From positions 2,415,097-2,479,096 of the forward strand of contig NZ_LS999839.1 in the NCBI RefSeq assembly GCF_900564155.1: a stretch of DNA of 64,000 nt, read 5' to 3'. The notes under the pieces are model-generated. The model was given only the letters and a program-made list of their open reading frames with translations, did no database searches and was not told where the DNA came from. Source of the stretch: Pedobacter schmidteae (GTDB lineage Bacteria; Bacteroidota; Bacteroidia; Sphingobacteriales; Sphingobacteriaceae). Shown here one piece after another: positions 19,723 through 29,461 of this stretch. The position numbers were made by a program, and so were the translations under genes. Every line of letters begins with the position of its first letter. Positions within the stretch are counted from its first letter, which is position 1.

Positions 19723-21207
19723 ATGAAATCATTATTTTATCATATGTTTTTCCTTTTCCTTGTCTCATTGAGTTTAAGCTCATGTTATAAGGATAAAGGG
19801 AATTATGACATCACACCCGTGGATGTTATAAAAATAGGGGGACCATCATTTGCGACTAATAACTATACTTTAGTACAATCCAATATTTTAAAGATCAAGC
19901 CAGAATTTACTTTTACCGGAGATCCGGAAACATTGGAATATACCTGGAAGGTATATCCTGCATCTGCAAGAACTGGTGATCCGAGTATTCAAATCATCTC
20001 TCATGCAAAGGAATTAGAGTATGAAATCAAACTACCAGTGGCCGATTATTCCGTTTTGCTGGAAATGAAAGATCCTAAAACGGGTGTAGTAAGAACTAAA
20101 ACTTATGGATTGAAAGTAACAGTTCGGGGTGCTCAGGGCTTTCTGGTACTAAATACAAAAGAAGGGAATTTACAGGATATTGATGTGATTCCCAATAATG
20201 CAGTAGCAGGAGGAATCATTTATGGAGCTTTTTCTACCAACAATAAGTTCGAGCTAAAAGATGCTGTTAAGCTTAAAATGTGTCTTTCATTGACCTACAG
20301 AGAGGGGAATCTGTATGTGTTGGGGAAAACGGGAGGGTATATGTTCAATCAAAACTATGTTCGGCTACAAGAAGCAAAGAATTGGTTTTTTGATGTGCCT
20401 GAACAGATTATCCCGTCAGCGATGTATCATGATGGTCTGAACACTTATATCATTAACAATGGAAGCGTTCATACTACTTATAGTGCTGCCCCACCTGCAT
20501 TGTTTACTTTCCGAACCCCAGGTAATTACAAGGCTGATAAAGCTGTATTTATGGGAACCAGAGGTATTATTTATGATGAATTAAACCATCGGTTTTTGAA
20601 GTGTACTAAATCATCGGCAGCAACAATAGAAAGGATTACGGTAAATCCTGTGGATGCCTTTGACGTGGATGCTATTGGTAATAAAACCTGCTTGCATTTT
20701 GATCATAACAAGCAACCTTCAACAGCTGCTACGATTGAACATAAGCCAATTGCTTACTGTAAAGACAATGAAAGCGGAAAAGTTTTTGCCTACAAATTTG
20801 GTTTTTACAAATCTCTGGTTACTTATGCTGAAAGTGTAACTGAGGTTACAGCACCTGGTTTTTCTACTGCAACAGCCTATGTAAGTGCTTCCAATAATCA
20901 GCTTACTTATTATGCTGCAGGTAATAAAATTTATGTTTATGATAGTGCTACCGATGTTGCCAGAGAGGTTTACACTTTTGCAGACAGCAATGTTTCTATA
21001 GATCGTTTAATGACTAACGGACAGCAATTCCTTGCTGTGGCCAATAGTAAAACCAGCAATTCTGGGGCTGTTTATTTTTTCAAGTTGGAGGGTACTGGAT
21101 CCTTTGAAGGAAATACTCATTTCTCTAAGTATGATGGCTTTGGGAAAATACAAGATGTTGAATATAAGTTTAGTGCACTAACAGGAACTACATTCAACTG
21201 GAAATAA
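19723..21207 (+). CDS. PKD-like family surface lipoprotein
   Basis: This 494-residue lipoprotein has a signal ending SLSLSSC followed by YKDKGNYDI, the typical opening of the Bacteroidota PKD-like lipoprotein family. The first 130 residues hold a PKD/Ig-like beta-sandwich (LEYTWKVYPASARTGD). The rest looks like a beta-rich propeller-type domain with repeated blades (KVFAYKFGFYKSLVTYAE and NKIYVYDSATDVAREVYTF). It starts 17 bases after the DUF4843 gene. In other Bacteroidota these two accompany SusC/SusD pairs that carry peptidases, so a substrate-binding role at the surface is likely but not shown. Confidence 0.88.
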   Translation: MKSLFYHMFFLFLVSLSLSSCYKDKGNYDITPVDVIKIGGPSFATNNYTLVQSNILKIKPEFTFTGDPETLEYTWKVYPASARTGDPSIQIISHAKELEYEIKLPVADYSVLLEMKDPKTGVVRTKTYGLKVTVRGAQGFLVLNTKEGNLQDIDVIPNNAVAGGIIYGAFSTNNKFELKDAVKLKMCLSLTYREGNLYVLGKTGGYMFNQNYVRLQEAKNWFFDVPEQIIPSAMYHDGLNTYIINNGSVHTTYSAAPPALFTFRTPGNYKADKAVFMGTRGIIYDELNHRFLKCTKSSAATIERITVNPVDAFDVDAIGNKTCLHFDHNKQPSTAATIEHKPIAYCKDNESGKVFAYKFGFYKSLVTYAESVTEVTAPGFSTATAYVSASNNQLTYYAAGNKIYVYDSATDVAREVYTFADSNVSIDRLMTNGQQFLAVANSKTSNSGAVYFFKLEGTGSFEGNTHFSKYDGFGKIQDVEYKFSALTGTTFNWK

Positions 21208-21237
21208 AACGAATTACAGGTGTGTAGTTCTCTCTGT

Positions 21238-21274
21238 AAACCGCCCCGGGTGTTTGCCCTCCGGGGTTGGTTTT
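21238..21274 (+). terminator. Terminator-like hairpin between the PKD-like and thioredoxin-like genes
   Basis: AAACCGCCCCGG at 21238-21249 pairs with CCGGGGTTGGTTT at 21261-21273 with one internal bulge, and a TTTT run is part of the right arm. It could end most transcripts after the binding proteins and let a fraction pass into the downstream enzymes. Confidence 0.55.
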
Positions 21275-21292
21275 ACAATTAACTCAAAAAAT

Positions 21293-22558
21293 ATGAAATA
21301 CTTATATATACTGCTGATCCTCTCAGCAGGTTTAACCGCTCATGCCCAGGGAATCCGTTTCGAACACGATTTATCCTGGAAAGAAGTACAGATAAAAGCC
21401 AAAGCATCAGGTAAAGCTATTTTTGTAGATGCCTACACCACCTGGTGTGGTCCATGTAAACAAATGGATCGCGATGTTTTTCCGAACAAGGAAGCTGGTG
21501 ATTTCTTTAATCAGTATTTTATCAACTTTAAGTTGCAAATGGACAAAACACCCAATGATGCAACTCATATCAGAAAGCAATATGCCGATGCAGAATGGTT
21601 TGAGAAAAACTACCAGATCACTTCTTACCCATGTTACTTATTTTTTGATACCAATGGGAAGTTGATTCATAGAGCAGGTGGCGGCGGTTTAAAACCAAAA
21701 GATTTTATAGCTATTGGTGAAGAGGCGCGTGATCCGGCTAAACAAATGCTGTCTTTTAAAAAGAAGTACAATCAGGGTGAAAGAGGTACTGAGTTTATGA
21801 AAAATTATATCTATAAGTTGGCAGCAGCTGGCGATCAGCTGTTGGAACCAACGGCAGACGAATTTTTGAATCTGCAAAAAGATCCTTTCTCGGCTGAAAG
21901 TGTGGGCATGATGATGTTCATGACTACAGGAAGTACCAGTAAATATTTTGATTTACTGGTTAAAAATAAAACCAAACTGTATGCCGCCATTGGAAAAGCA
22001 AAAGCTGATACCTACCTAAAAAAGGTAATAGATGCTGGGATTACCTCAACAGCGCTAAAAACGGAGATAGATAAAGACACTCAGAAAATAAAGCACAAGG
22101 TTGATGAACCCGCTTTACTGAAATATTTTTCAAGGTTTTATGCTGCGGATACATCAGCTTTCCTTACGGCTTTCCATACGGCGAGCATTTCTAAGCTATT
22201 GGATGAACAACAAGCTTACCTAAAAGCCAGGACGGTGTTAAACTATTCTGTAAAACCCGATATGCAACAAGCAGCTTTGTTGTCGTTGATGATTATGAGA
22301 AATGGAAATAACCAGGAAGATAACCAGTTGGTACTGGCTCTGCTTTCTGCTTATCCGGAAACTGAGGATCACCTAATGAACCAAACGCTTTGTAAAGTTT
22401 ACAGTTATGTGGGCCAGCCTGAAAAGGCACTTCAATATGCTGGCAAAGCCTTGGTCACCATTCGTAAAAACAGGCCAGGTTATCCTGATATCACTCCGCA
22501 GGAATACTTAAAAAGGACATTGGTCGTAAATCCTACACCCAAAATAATCAGCAACTAA
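21293..22558 (+). CDS. Secreted thioredoxin-fold protein
   Basis: The product has 421 residues from the ATG at 21293; the longer frame from 21254 lacks a signal and runs through the hairpin. A signal peptide ends at about residue 19 (GLTAHAQ). A thioredoxin-like domain covers about 20-145 with the redox motif WCGPC (Cys52, Cys55) and a cis-proline region at ITSYPCY. The remaining 270 residues are helical with TPR-like character (YPETEDHLMNQTLCKVYSYVGQPEKALQYAGKAL). Such proteins reduce or guard disulphides of secreted partners. It ends one base before the protease gene, so the two are translationally coupled. Confidence 0.9.
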   Translation: MKYLYILLILSAGLTAHAQGIRFEHDLSWKEVQIKAKASGKAIFVDAYTTWCGPCKQMDRDVFPNKEAGDFFNQYFINFKLQMDKTPNDATHIRKQYADAEWFEKNYQITSYPCYLFFDTNGKLIHRAGGGGLKPKDFIAIGEEARDPAKQMLSFKKKYNQGERGTEFMKNYIYKLAAAGDQLLEPTADEFLNLQKDPFSAESVGMMMFMTTGSTSKYFDLLVKNKTKLYAAIGKAKADTYLKKVIDAGITSTALKTEIDKDTQKIKHKVDEPALLKYFSRFYAADTSAFLTAFHTASISKLLDEQQAYLKARTVLNYSVKPDMQQAALLSLMIMRNGNNQEDNQLVLALLSAYPETEDHLMNQTLCKVYSYVGQPEKALQYAGKALVTIRKNRPGYPDITPQEYLKRTLVVNPTPKIISN

Positions 22559-22559
22559 T

Positions 22560-23525
22560 ATGAATTCGTATTCTAAAATGATTTATAAAACATTGATTGT
22601 TTTGATGCTGCTTCAGGTCATAACTTCACCTGTTTTTTCTGCGATAAAAAGCGGAAGAACAAAAGATAGTCGTACGGTAAATAACGAACTGCCCCCGAAC
22701 GTCAAAAGTCAGTTTAAATTTATTGGCGGATTGATGTTTGTGGAAGTTACCATAAATGGAGTTAAAGGTCTTTTATTGGTTGATACAGGTAGTAATGGTT
22801 TTGTACTATTGAATGCGGAACACTTTAAAACTACTGCAACAGGGCAAACTATGGCTGGAATGGGAGGTACTGTTAAAATGGAGGAGGTGAAGGTAGAGTC
22901 GTTTGAATGGGAAAACGTACAAATAAAAGATCGTTCTTTTCCCGCTATGAAAATGAGCCAGTTGACAACAGGGACAAGCGAAAAGGTTCTTGGATTAATC
23001 GGCAGTGCGTTTTTTAAACCTTACCAGCTTACCTTAAATTTTGCCAGCCGGGAGCTGAATCTCAGTAAAACATCGGGTGATGCGCCAATTGTTAAAAATA
23101 TACGTTCCATTATACAGGTGCCTTTTACATTAATTGGCGGTTTCCCGGTAGTAGAGGTAAATATAGCCGGGAAAAACCATCGTTTTGTAATGGATACAGG
23201 TGCTACCGATAACTTGATTGATACTGGTTTTGAAACGGAGCTTAGTGGGATATGGAAACAAACGCAGGAAGTGAATATGAGCGAAGGAAGTGGAAATGGA
23301 GGGAATGTAAGAAGAGGGATATTGGATAGGATGACTATTGGAGGATTAAACATGGATAAGATTCAAATGGGACTACATACGATGCCTGCTTTTGATCAGG
23401 AAAAAGGAATTTCCGGAATCCTGGGTTTTCAGTTTCTTAAATACTTTTATGTGGACATCAATTATATCAATAATACCATGCGGTTTTACGATATGGCTCA
23501 GGTATTGCAGCAGCCAAAAAAATAA
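22560..23525 (+). CDS. Secreted retropepsin-like aspartic protease
   Basis: This 321-residue protein has a signal sequence (hydrophobic at about 9-25). It carries two aspartyl-protease motifs in one chain, LLVDTGSNG with Asp75 and FVMDTGATDN with Asp212, each followed by flap-like beta segments and an ILG or LGF strand (GLIGSAFF; GILGFQFL). This fits a fused dimer of retropepsin-like domains (Asp_protease_2 type), with both active-site Asp residues in the single chain. Its start codon lies one base after the stop of the thioredoxin-like gene. Together they suggest protein breakdown linked to the SusC/SusD system upstream; the target is unknown. Confidence 0.9.
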   Translation: MNSYSKMIYKTLIVLMLLQVITSPVFSAIKSGRTKDSRTVNNELPPNVKSQFKFIGGLMFVEVTINGVKGLLLVDTGSNGFVLLNAEHFKTTATGQTMAGMGGTVKMEEVKVESFEWENVQIKDRSFPAMKMSQLTTGTSEKVLGLIGSAFFKPYQLTLNFASRELNLSKTSGDAPIVKNIRSIIQVPFTLIGGFPVVEVNIAGKNHRFVMDTGATDNLIDTGFETELSGIWKQTQEVNMSEGSGNGGNVRRGILDRMTIGGLNMDKIQMGLHTMPAFDQEKGISGILGFQFLKYFYVDINYINNTMRFYDMAQVLQQPKK

Positions 23526-23531
23526 GGTATC

Positions 23532-23565
23532 TTTCTACTGCTTTAAACTATTAAAGCAGTAGAAA
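23532..23565 (+). promoter_or_regulatory. Perfect 15-bp hairpin ending on the start codon of the DUF1343 gene
   Basis: Bases 23532-23546 pair with 23551-23565 without mismatch around a 4-base loop (ACTA). The last paired base is the A of the ATG at 23565. Folded RNA would hide the whole upstream ribosome-entry zone. No T-run follows, so it is not a usual terminator; a translational switch or a processing site is more likely. Confidence 0.65.
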
Positions 23566-24722
23566 TGATCAAGTTTGGTGCTGATGTTTTGATAGCGCAG
23601 GATCCGGTCTGGAAAACCCAAAGAATTGCTTTGGTAACCAATGTTGCGGCCACAACAAATCAATACCAACAGGTTACAACAGCCTTGTTAGCCGCAGGTT
23701 TTAACCTGGTCAAATTATTTTCGCCGGAGCATGGTTTTGATGCCAAAGGAGCAGATGGAGCTAAAATGGAGAACAGTACAGATGCAGTTAGTCTGTTGCC
23801 GGTTGTTAGTTTGTATGGCGATCATCTGGCGCCTACGTCGGCCGATCTGGCCGATATAGATATCGTATTATTTGATATCCCCGATATTGGGGTAAGGTTT
23901 TATACTTATCTGTGGACCTTGACCTATGTGATGGAGTCCTGTACTGCTTATGGCAAGCCCCTGGTGATACTGGACAGGCCCAATCCAATTTCCGGAAACC
24001 TGCAATTGTGCGAGGGACCAATGCTCGATGAACAGCATTTTTCCTCCTTTATCGGTCGCTGGAGTATTCCCCTAAGGCATAGTTGCACTTTGGGCGAGCT
24101 GGCACTTTTTTTTAATGCCAGTAAAAATATCAAGACGGATTTAAAGATAATACCTTGCGAAAACTGGGATAGGAATTCCTTTCAGCCCGATTGGGGTATC
24201 GACTTTATTCCCACTTCTCCGGCCATCAGAGGTTTCAGCGCTGCGATGCTTTATCCGGGACTGGGTTTGCTGGAAGCGACGAATATTAGCGAGGGGAGGG
24301 GTACGGGAATGCCTTTTCAAATAGCGGCAGCCCCATGGATGAAAGAAGATGTAACAAAAGAGCTCGACGAGCATATAACCATAGAAAACATAAAAGTTAT
24401 TCCAACGGAAGGTAATTATGCTGGGATAGAATGTACAGGTATATATTTTAAGTTGAATCAATATGAAGGTTTCAAGTCCGTTCAGCATGGGATGCTACTT
24501 CTCAAATTGATAAAGGACCAATATCCCGAACATTTTAAATGGAGTATTTATCCCACAAACGTAAACCCAACGGGGGCCGGTCATCTAGGCAAATTATTGG
24601 GTATTCAAGAGAGTGAAAAAATCTTTGAATTGCCTTTGCAAGCTTTTAAAAGTCAATTGACTGAAGTTTGTTCAGTTGCTTCCTGGAAAAAGCAGATGGT
24701 GCCCTTTTTGCTATATCATTAG
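23565..24722 (+). CDS. DUF1343 protein, NamZ-type exo-beta-N-acetylmuramidase family (GH171)
   Basis: This 385-residue protein of the DUF1343 family includes NamZ, an exo-enzyme that removes terminal MurNAc from peptidoglycan fragments. The family motifs are clear: FSPEHGFDAKGADG, LFDIPDIGVRFYTYLWTL, LDRPNPISG and the long YPGLGLLEATNISEGRGTG segment (in two parts, about residues 227-245), which includes the conserved Glu residues. No signal peptide is seen from this start, so it may act in the cytoplasm on imported fragments; many relatives are exported. It follows the protease by 39 bases, with the hairpin above in between. It meets the minus-strand SusD gene 9 bases from its stop with no terminator. 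Confidence 0.88.
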   Translation: MIKFGADVLIAQDPVWKTQRIALVTNVAATTNQYQQVTTALLAAGFNLVKLFSPEHGFDAKGADGAKMENSTDAVSLLPVVSLYGDHLAPTSADLADIDIVLFDIPDIGVRFYTYLWTLTYVMESCTAYGKPLVILDRPNPISGNLQLCEGPMLDEQHFSSFIGRWSIPLRHSCTLGELALFFNASKNIKTDLKIIPCENWDRNSFQPDWGIDFIPTSPAIRGFSAAMLYPGLGLLEATNISEGRGTGMPFQIAAAPWMKEDVTKELDEHITIENIKVIPTEGNYAGIECTGIYFKLNQYEGFKSVQHGMLLLKLIKDQYPEHFKWSIYPTNVNPTGAGHLGKLLGIQESEKIFELPLQAFKSQLTEVCSVASWKKQMVPFLLYH

Positions 24723-24731
24723 ATCAAACTT

Positions 24732-26336
24732 CTATTTATCCCACCATACCCTTGAGGTCATTACATCTCCATCTTTCAATTTACTAACCGCTTTGAGGTA
24801 ATTAGCTGAATTGTTCAGAATTTCGGTTGACAGGTAAATCATTCTTCTGGGGATGCTGCCACCGGTAACATTACCCGGGTAATTTACAGGTTGAAGTTCA
24901 GGATAACCGGATCGGCGCCAGTTGCACCAGGTTTCGACAAAATTAAAGGTACTTCCTGTAAGCAACCAGTATTGGGTGTTGATCATTTTTAATGCCGTTT
25001 CTTTATCTTGTTCTTGTAGTGGGTTGGCCGTCAGCCAGGTATTTATTTTTGAAGGGGCAATAGTGGCCTGAACATCCAGTTGTGATAAGGATTCTGAAGC
25101 CCCTCTCATTCCCCGGGCATAATGCGTGGCTGCATTATCACCGGCTTGCCATCCTCTTACTTTTGCTTCAGCCAGTAAAAATTCAGTTTCGGCATAAGTC
25201 ATAATAAAATTAGGGCCACCTAGTTTCAGATATATGGAAGTCACCGGGCGCGAATATTTACCTAGTGGGGCAATATCTGTACCCGAACCCGTAGACCCCG
25301 GATAACCCGGACTATTTCGGATATCGGTTGCGCCGCCCAGCAAGTCGTACCCATTGGGAAGTCCCGTCTGAATTTGTGGATCGCGGTTGCCCGGCAGCTC
25401 TTCATTCAGATTGTTGATCATCCCATTTTGTGGAACCTCACAGATGACTTCCAATCTGGGGTCCTGAGTCAATTTAAGGTAGTCGATGAAGGTCTTGCTC
25501 CAGCGTACTTCCCTATAATCTGATAAAGTACGTAAGGCTATAGAAGTACCATTCTGGCTATTGTAATTTGATGCATCTGTAGGAACCAATGCATTGTCGG
25601 TTACGTCAGATAAAGTCCCGCCAGCATAAGCTTTTTCGGCCCATTCTTTAGCCATCTCAGGATCTATTTTGGTTAGGCGCATAGCCAGTCGTAGCATCAA
25701 CGAATAACCAAATCTTTTCCATTTGCCAATGTCTCCTCGATAAATTAAATCGGCTGTAGGTTTATTATTTTGTGGGTTCAGTTGCAAAATGGCCGCCTGC
25801 AGATCGGCTAACATGGACTTGTAAATCTCTTTTTGTTCGTCATATACCGGATATTTTATACCCTCGTACGCTCTGTTTGCTTCCTTATAAGGGGCATCTC
25901 CGTAAATATCAGTCACCCGCTGCAGGATAAGTACATACATAATGTCACCTATGGCAATCAGATTGGAATATGCTACCGGGTCTTTTTGCCGGGCTATCCG
26001 TTGCATTTCTCTAATTGTTGACGATTGCGCGTACCCCTGATCAAAAAGTTTTCCCTGATAGTCAGTAAAATTGGCCACATTAAGGTACTTATCGCCATTG
26101 TTATAATAATAATAGGTAGAAGCCAGCACCTGCATCATAGTGCTTTCATATAATAACTGGTAATAACCGATGTTAGCATAGTTGAATTGTGCGGTAGACA
26201 GCAGGTTGTTGGGATCAAAATTCTGAGCAGTGGCTTTGGAAGGATCTGTATTGATCTCATCAAGCGCTATTCTTGAGCAGGCCGTTGTGCAAAGCAACAG
26301 TATAATGAGTATACCATATAATTTTCTCCTACACAT
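24732..26336 (-). CDS. SusD-like_2 family outer-membrane lipoprotein
   Basis: This 534-residue lipoprotein has the lipobox LLCTTAC followed by SRIALDEINTDPSKA. The NTDPSKA opening, the LYESTMMQVLAS segment and the C-terminal ending RVWWDK are typical of the SusD-like_2 subgroup rather than classical SusD. It shares these with the protein at 34487, including the WWDK end. It begins by a one-base overlap (TAATG) with the stop of the SusC gene upstream, so translation is coupled. The substrate is unknown. Confidence 0.94.
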   Translation of the reverse strand: MCRRKLYGILIILLLCTTACSRIALDEINTDPSKATAQNFDPNNLLSTAQFNYANIGYYQLLYESTMMQVLASTYYYYNNGDKYLNVANFTDYQGKLFDQGYAQSSTIREMQRIARQKDPVAYSNLIAIGDIMYVLILQRVTDIYGDAPYKEANRAYEGIKYPVYDEQKEIYKSMLADLQAAILQLNPQNNKPTADLIYRGDIGKWKRFGYSLMLRLAMRLTKIDPEMAKEWAEKAYAGGTLSDVTDNALVPTDASNYNSQNGTSIALRTLSDYREVRWSKTFIDYLKLTQDPRLEVICEVPQNGMINNLNEELPGNRDPQIQTGLPNGYDLLGGATDIRNSPGYPGSTGSGTDIAPLGKYSRPVTSIYLKLGGPNFIMTYAETEFLLAEAKVRGWQAGDNAATHYARGMRGASESLSQLDVQATIAPSKINTWLTANPLQEQDKETALKMINTQYWLLTGSTFNFVETWCNWRRSGYPELQPVNYPGNVTGGSIPRRMIYLSTEILNNSANYLKAVSKLKDGDVMTSRVWWDK

Positions 26337-29300
26337 TAAATTTTGAAATTTAGGTTAATACCAAATGTCCTTACCGAAGGGATAGCCGACCCTTCTATCC
26401 CAGCATAGGTAAGGTTGGGCGAAAACTGAGACTCGGGGTCAATGTTGTGCGTATACTTCAGCAATGTGAAAAGGTTTCGGCCTACCAGGTCTACGGAAAC
26501 AGACCTGAACAGGTCGGTAAAACGTGGAATAAAGGTGTAACCTATACTCAACTGCCTGAATTTGATAAAGCTACCATTTAAAACGGAAAGAGCAGAAACA
26601 TTACTGATCAGTTGCGGATAATATTGATAGGCGGGTACACTGATGTTATTTACTGTACCGTTTTCCAGTACGCCGTTGGCTATTACACCGGTTTCTCGTC
26701 CTTCAAGTGTTGCTTTGTTTAGACCATATACGTAAGAATAGTTTTCGCTGGCCGACAGTACTTTGTTGCCAAACTTATAGTCCAGCAAAAAAGAGAGATT
26801 GAAATTTTTAAACTGAAGGGTATTGCTTACCCCACCATAAAAGGAGGGAAGCGTATTACCCATAGGTTTAAATGCGCCCCTCATAGGAATCCCGGTATTA
26901 TCGATCACGATACGCCCTTCTGCGTCTCTTTTATAATCATAGGCCATAACCTGGGTAATGGGTAAACCAGCAACCATTGCGGTGTTTGCGTTCAAAGGTC
27001 TGTATTTTCCCGTCAGAATATACTGACTGCTTCCATCAATGGAGATTAGCTTATTACGGATATGTGTAAAATTGAGATTTATAGCCCATTTCAGTTCTTT
27101 AGATTTGATTGGAACACCATTTAACTGTAATTCAACCCCCTGGTTCATGGTTTTCCCAAGATTCACATAAGAAGAAGTGAAACCTGTGGTTACCGATTGT
27201 TCAATAGCAGTAATTTCGTTACGTGTCATTCTTCTGAACCAGGTCAGGTCAAGTCCGAGTCGATTGTTCCAAAAAATGACATTCAGGCCAGTCTCATATT
27301 CGTTCATAGAAAATGGCCTTAAATTAAGGTTGGGCAAAATTCTTGAAAAATTACCCAGGGGAACACCATGGACCGAAATATTGGATGTATAATAAGTTTG
27401 AGTGGAATAGGGCAGCGTAGGTTCGCCGCTGGTGCTTGCAAAGCTGAGTCTCAATTTTGCATAATTTAGGGCCCGAATTTTCAGGATATCAGCAAACAGA
27501 AAACTTGCGGATACTCCGGGCACAAATATTCCCCTGTTACCCGCCGACAGTGTGGAATAGATATCGTAACGGCCTGTGGCAGATAGGTTCAGGTAGTCTT
27601 TCCAGCTCAGGTCTGCGGTGTAAAAAGCCGACTGGGTAACCAGTTTATAAACAAAATATCTGGAATTGGTGCTTTGTAGGTTCGAAGGAAGGTAAACAAA
27701 AGGGCTGATAAACTGGGCCCCCATATAAGTCAGATTTTCAGCATTTCTCTTTCGAAGACTTCCACCTGCCGATAAGTTGAGTCTGAGTGACTCCGATAAA
27801 TTGTTTTTTGAGGAAAGCAACAACTCTGTATTCATTTCCGCTATTTGATTTTGATTTAGGCCATTCAGTGCACCTTGCTGGTTGATGGTAAAAGCTGTTC
27901 CTGTAGGTAACACATCCAAACGGTGGTCGTTGCTGATATCGTACCCAAAACTCCCCTGTATGCTCAAATGTGCCGATAGGGTGTATTTTAAAGCTAACGA
28001 AGAGATGAAGCGGTTGCGCTTATCATCATCAACCTGTTTGTTGATGGCAAAATATGGATTGGTTTTATATTCATCGTTGTTCCATTGGGTTTCTGTCCCA
28101 CTTTGTAAATGATAGCCGGGTGCAAGTACCGATTCGGGTAAACTGGTAGCCAAAAATTGTATTCCGTAATTGGCATTCATGGGGCCGTCACTCAGGTACG
28201 ACCGTGTTTTGTTCAGCTCATAAATATAGTTCCCGTTAAAATTCAAGGTCAGTCCCGGGAAAATATCGTAGGAGCTATTCAAGTTAAAGCTTTTACGGTT
28301 TAACCTGCTATTGGGCAAAACCGAAGCATAATCCATGTTAGAAGCAGATAGGCGCAATGCTGCTTTTGACGTACCTCCTGATATAGAAATGGTATTGGTT
28401 AGCGCTGGCGCCAGTCGGTAGAAGTTGCTGATATTGTTTTTGACAGGAATGTAAGGATAACTTTTACCATCAAGCTGAAGCACTGGTTTTCCATCCATGC
28501 GCTCACCCCAGCTCAACATGCCCGACATTATTGCCGTTTCCACATCAAGCGGCCTCTTGTTTTGATTACCTTGACCATATAGATATTGGTAGTCTGTATG
28601 GTTAACGGCCTGGTCAACCGAAAAATTCATATTGTAATCTATAGTAGGCGAAGATTGGCGGCTGCCACTTTTTGTAGTAACCAATATGACCCCATTGGCA
28701 GCTCTGGCACCATACAAAGCTGAAGCAGCCGATCCCTTCAGGATGGTCATCGATTGAATATCGTCGGGGTTAATGTTACTGATTCCGTCACCATAGTCAG
28801 CTCCGCCATATTCATTAGCGCTACCTCTTTGCGAATTGTCTATCGGCATACCATTCAATACAAATAATGGGGCGGCTGCATTCATACTTGCTGCACCTCG
28901 AAGTAATATACGGGCAGAAGAAGAGGGACCTCCGCTAATTGTACTGACATTGAGACCAGCGACTTTCCCCTCCAGCGAACTGATGAAATTAGCTTCCCGG
29001 GCTTTGGTTAGTTCTTCTCCTTTTATGGTAGATACGGAATATCCCACCAGCTTTTCCTCTTTGGGAATATTTAGGGCAGTAATAACCACCTCTGTAAGAT
29101 CTTTGGCTTCAGGAATTGAGTCTGCTAAGGTAGACGAGGAGCTTTTCCTGTTCGCCGTGATGGCGATCATCGCATTGGGCAATAGTGTGTAACCGTAACC
29201 TGTATTTTGTAGCAGTCTCGCTAATATGGGGATAACTTCCTCATTTTGTACCTTTAAGTTAACCGCTGCTTTGGGTAGTTTATCCTGATTATATACAAAA

Positions 29301-29443
29301 CGGTAAATGCTTTGCCGTTTTATTTCATCCAGCAGCTGCTCAAAAGTTCCCGAACGGATGTCAATACTAATCCTGGTCTGTGCCTGTGCTGTGGTCAGAT
29401 TCAAAAAGATGATAAACAGGAACAGTATGTTAAGCCACCTCAT
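26336..29443 (-). CDS. SusC-type TonB-dependent transporter with STN domain but no carboxypeptidase-like domain
   Basis: The product has 1035 residues with a compact signal (MRWLNILFLFIIFLNLTTAQA). An STN domain lies at about 22-95 (ISIDIRSGTFEQLLDEIKRQ). A short linker then leads straight to the TonB-box-like LTEVVITALNI and the plug with ILKGSAASALYGARAANGV. The carboxypeptidase-D-like sandwich, present in the other SusC proteins here, is missing between STN and plug, so the architecture is STN-plug-barrel. It starts 18 bases after FecR and overlaps SusD by one base. The STN domain suits signalling through that FecR. Confidence 0.94.
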   Translation of the reverse strand: MRWLNILFLFIIFLNLTTAQAQTRISIDIRSGTFEQLLDEIKRQSIYRFVYNQDKLPKAAVNLKVQNEEVIPILARLLQNTGYGYTLLPNAMIAITANRKSSSSTLADSIPEAKDLTEVVITALNIPKEEKLVGYSVSTIKGEELTKAREANFISSLEGKVAGLNVSTISGGPSSSARILLRGAASMNAAAPLFVLNGMPIDNSQRGSANEYGGADYGDGISNINPDDIQSMTILKGSAASALYGARAANGVILVTTKSGSRQSSPTIDYNMNFSVDQAVNHTDYQYLYGQGNQNKRPLDVETAIMSGMLSWGERMDGKPVLQLDGKSYPYIPVKNNISNFYRLAPALTNTISISGGTSKAALRLSASNMDYASVLPNSRLNRKSFNLNSSYDIFPGLTLNFNGNYIYELNKTRSYLSDGPMNANYGIQFLATSLPESVLAPGYHLQSGTETQWNNDEYKTNPYFAINKQVDDDKRNRFISSLALKYTLSAHLSIQGSFGYDISNDHRLDVLPTGTAFTINQQGALNGLNQNQIAEMNTELLLSSKNNLSESLRLNLSAGGSLRKRNAENLTYMGAQFISPFVYLPSNLQSTNSRYFVYKLVTQSAFYTADLSWKDYLNLSATGRYDIYSTLSAGNRGIFVPGVSASFLFADILKIRALNYAKLRLSFASTSGEPTLPYSTQTYYTSNISVHGVPLGNFSRILPNLNLRPFSMNEYETGLNVIFWNNRLGLDLTWFRRMTRNEITAIEQSVTTGFTSSYVNLGKTMNQGVELQLNGVPIKSKELKWAINLNFTHIRNKLISIDGSSQYILTGKYRPLNANTAMVAGLPITQVMAYDYKRDAEGRIVIDNTGIPMRGAFKPMGNTLPSFYGGVSNTLQFKNFNLSFLLDYKFGNKVLSASENYSYVYGLNKATLEGRETGVIANGVLENGTVNNISVPAYQYYPQLISNVSALSVLNGSFIKFRQLSIGYTFIPRFTDLFRSVSVDLVGRNLFTLLKYTHNIDPESQFSPNLTYAGIEGSAIPSVRTFGINLNFKI

Positions 29444-29461
29444 GCCAAAAAGCTTTAAGGT

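Noticed and set aside
24722..24732. Terminator between the convergent DUF1343 and SusD genes
   Set aside because: Only nine bases separate the stops and no stem with a T-run is visible.
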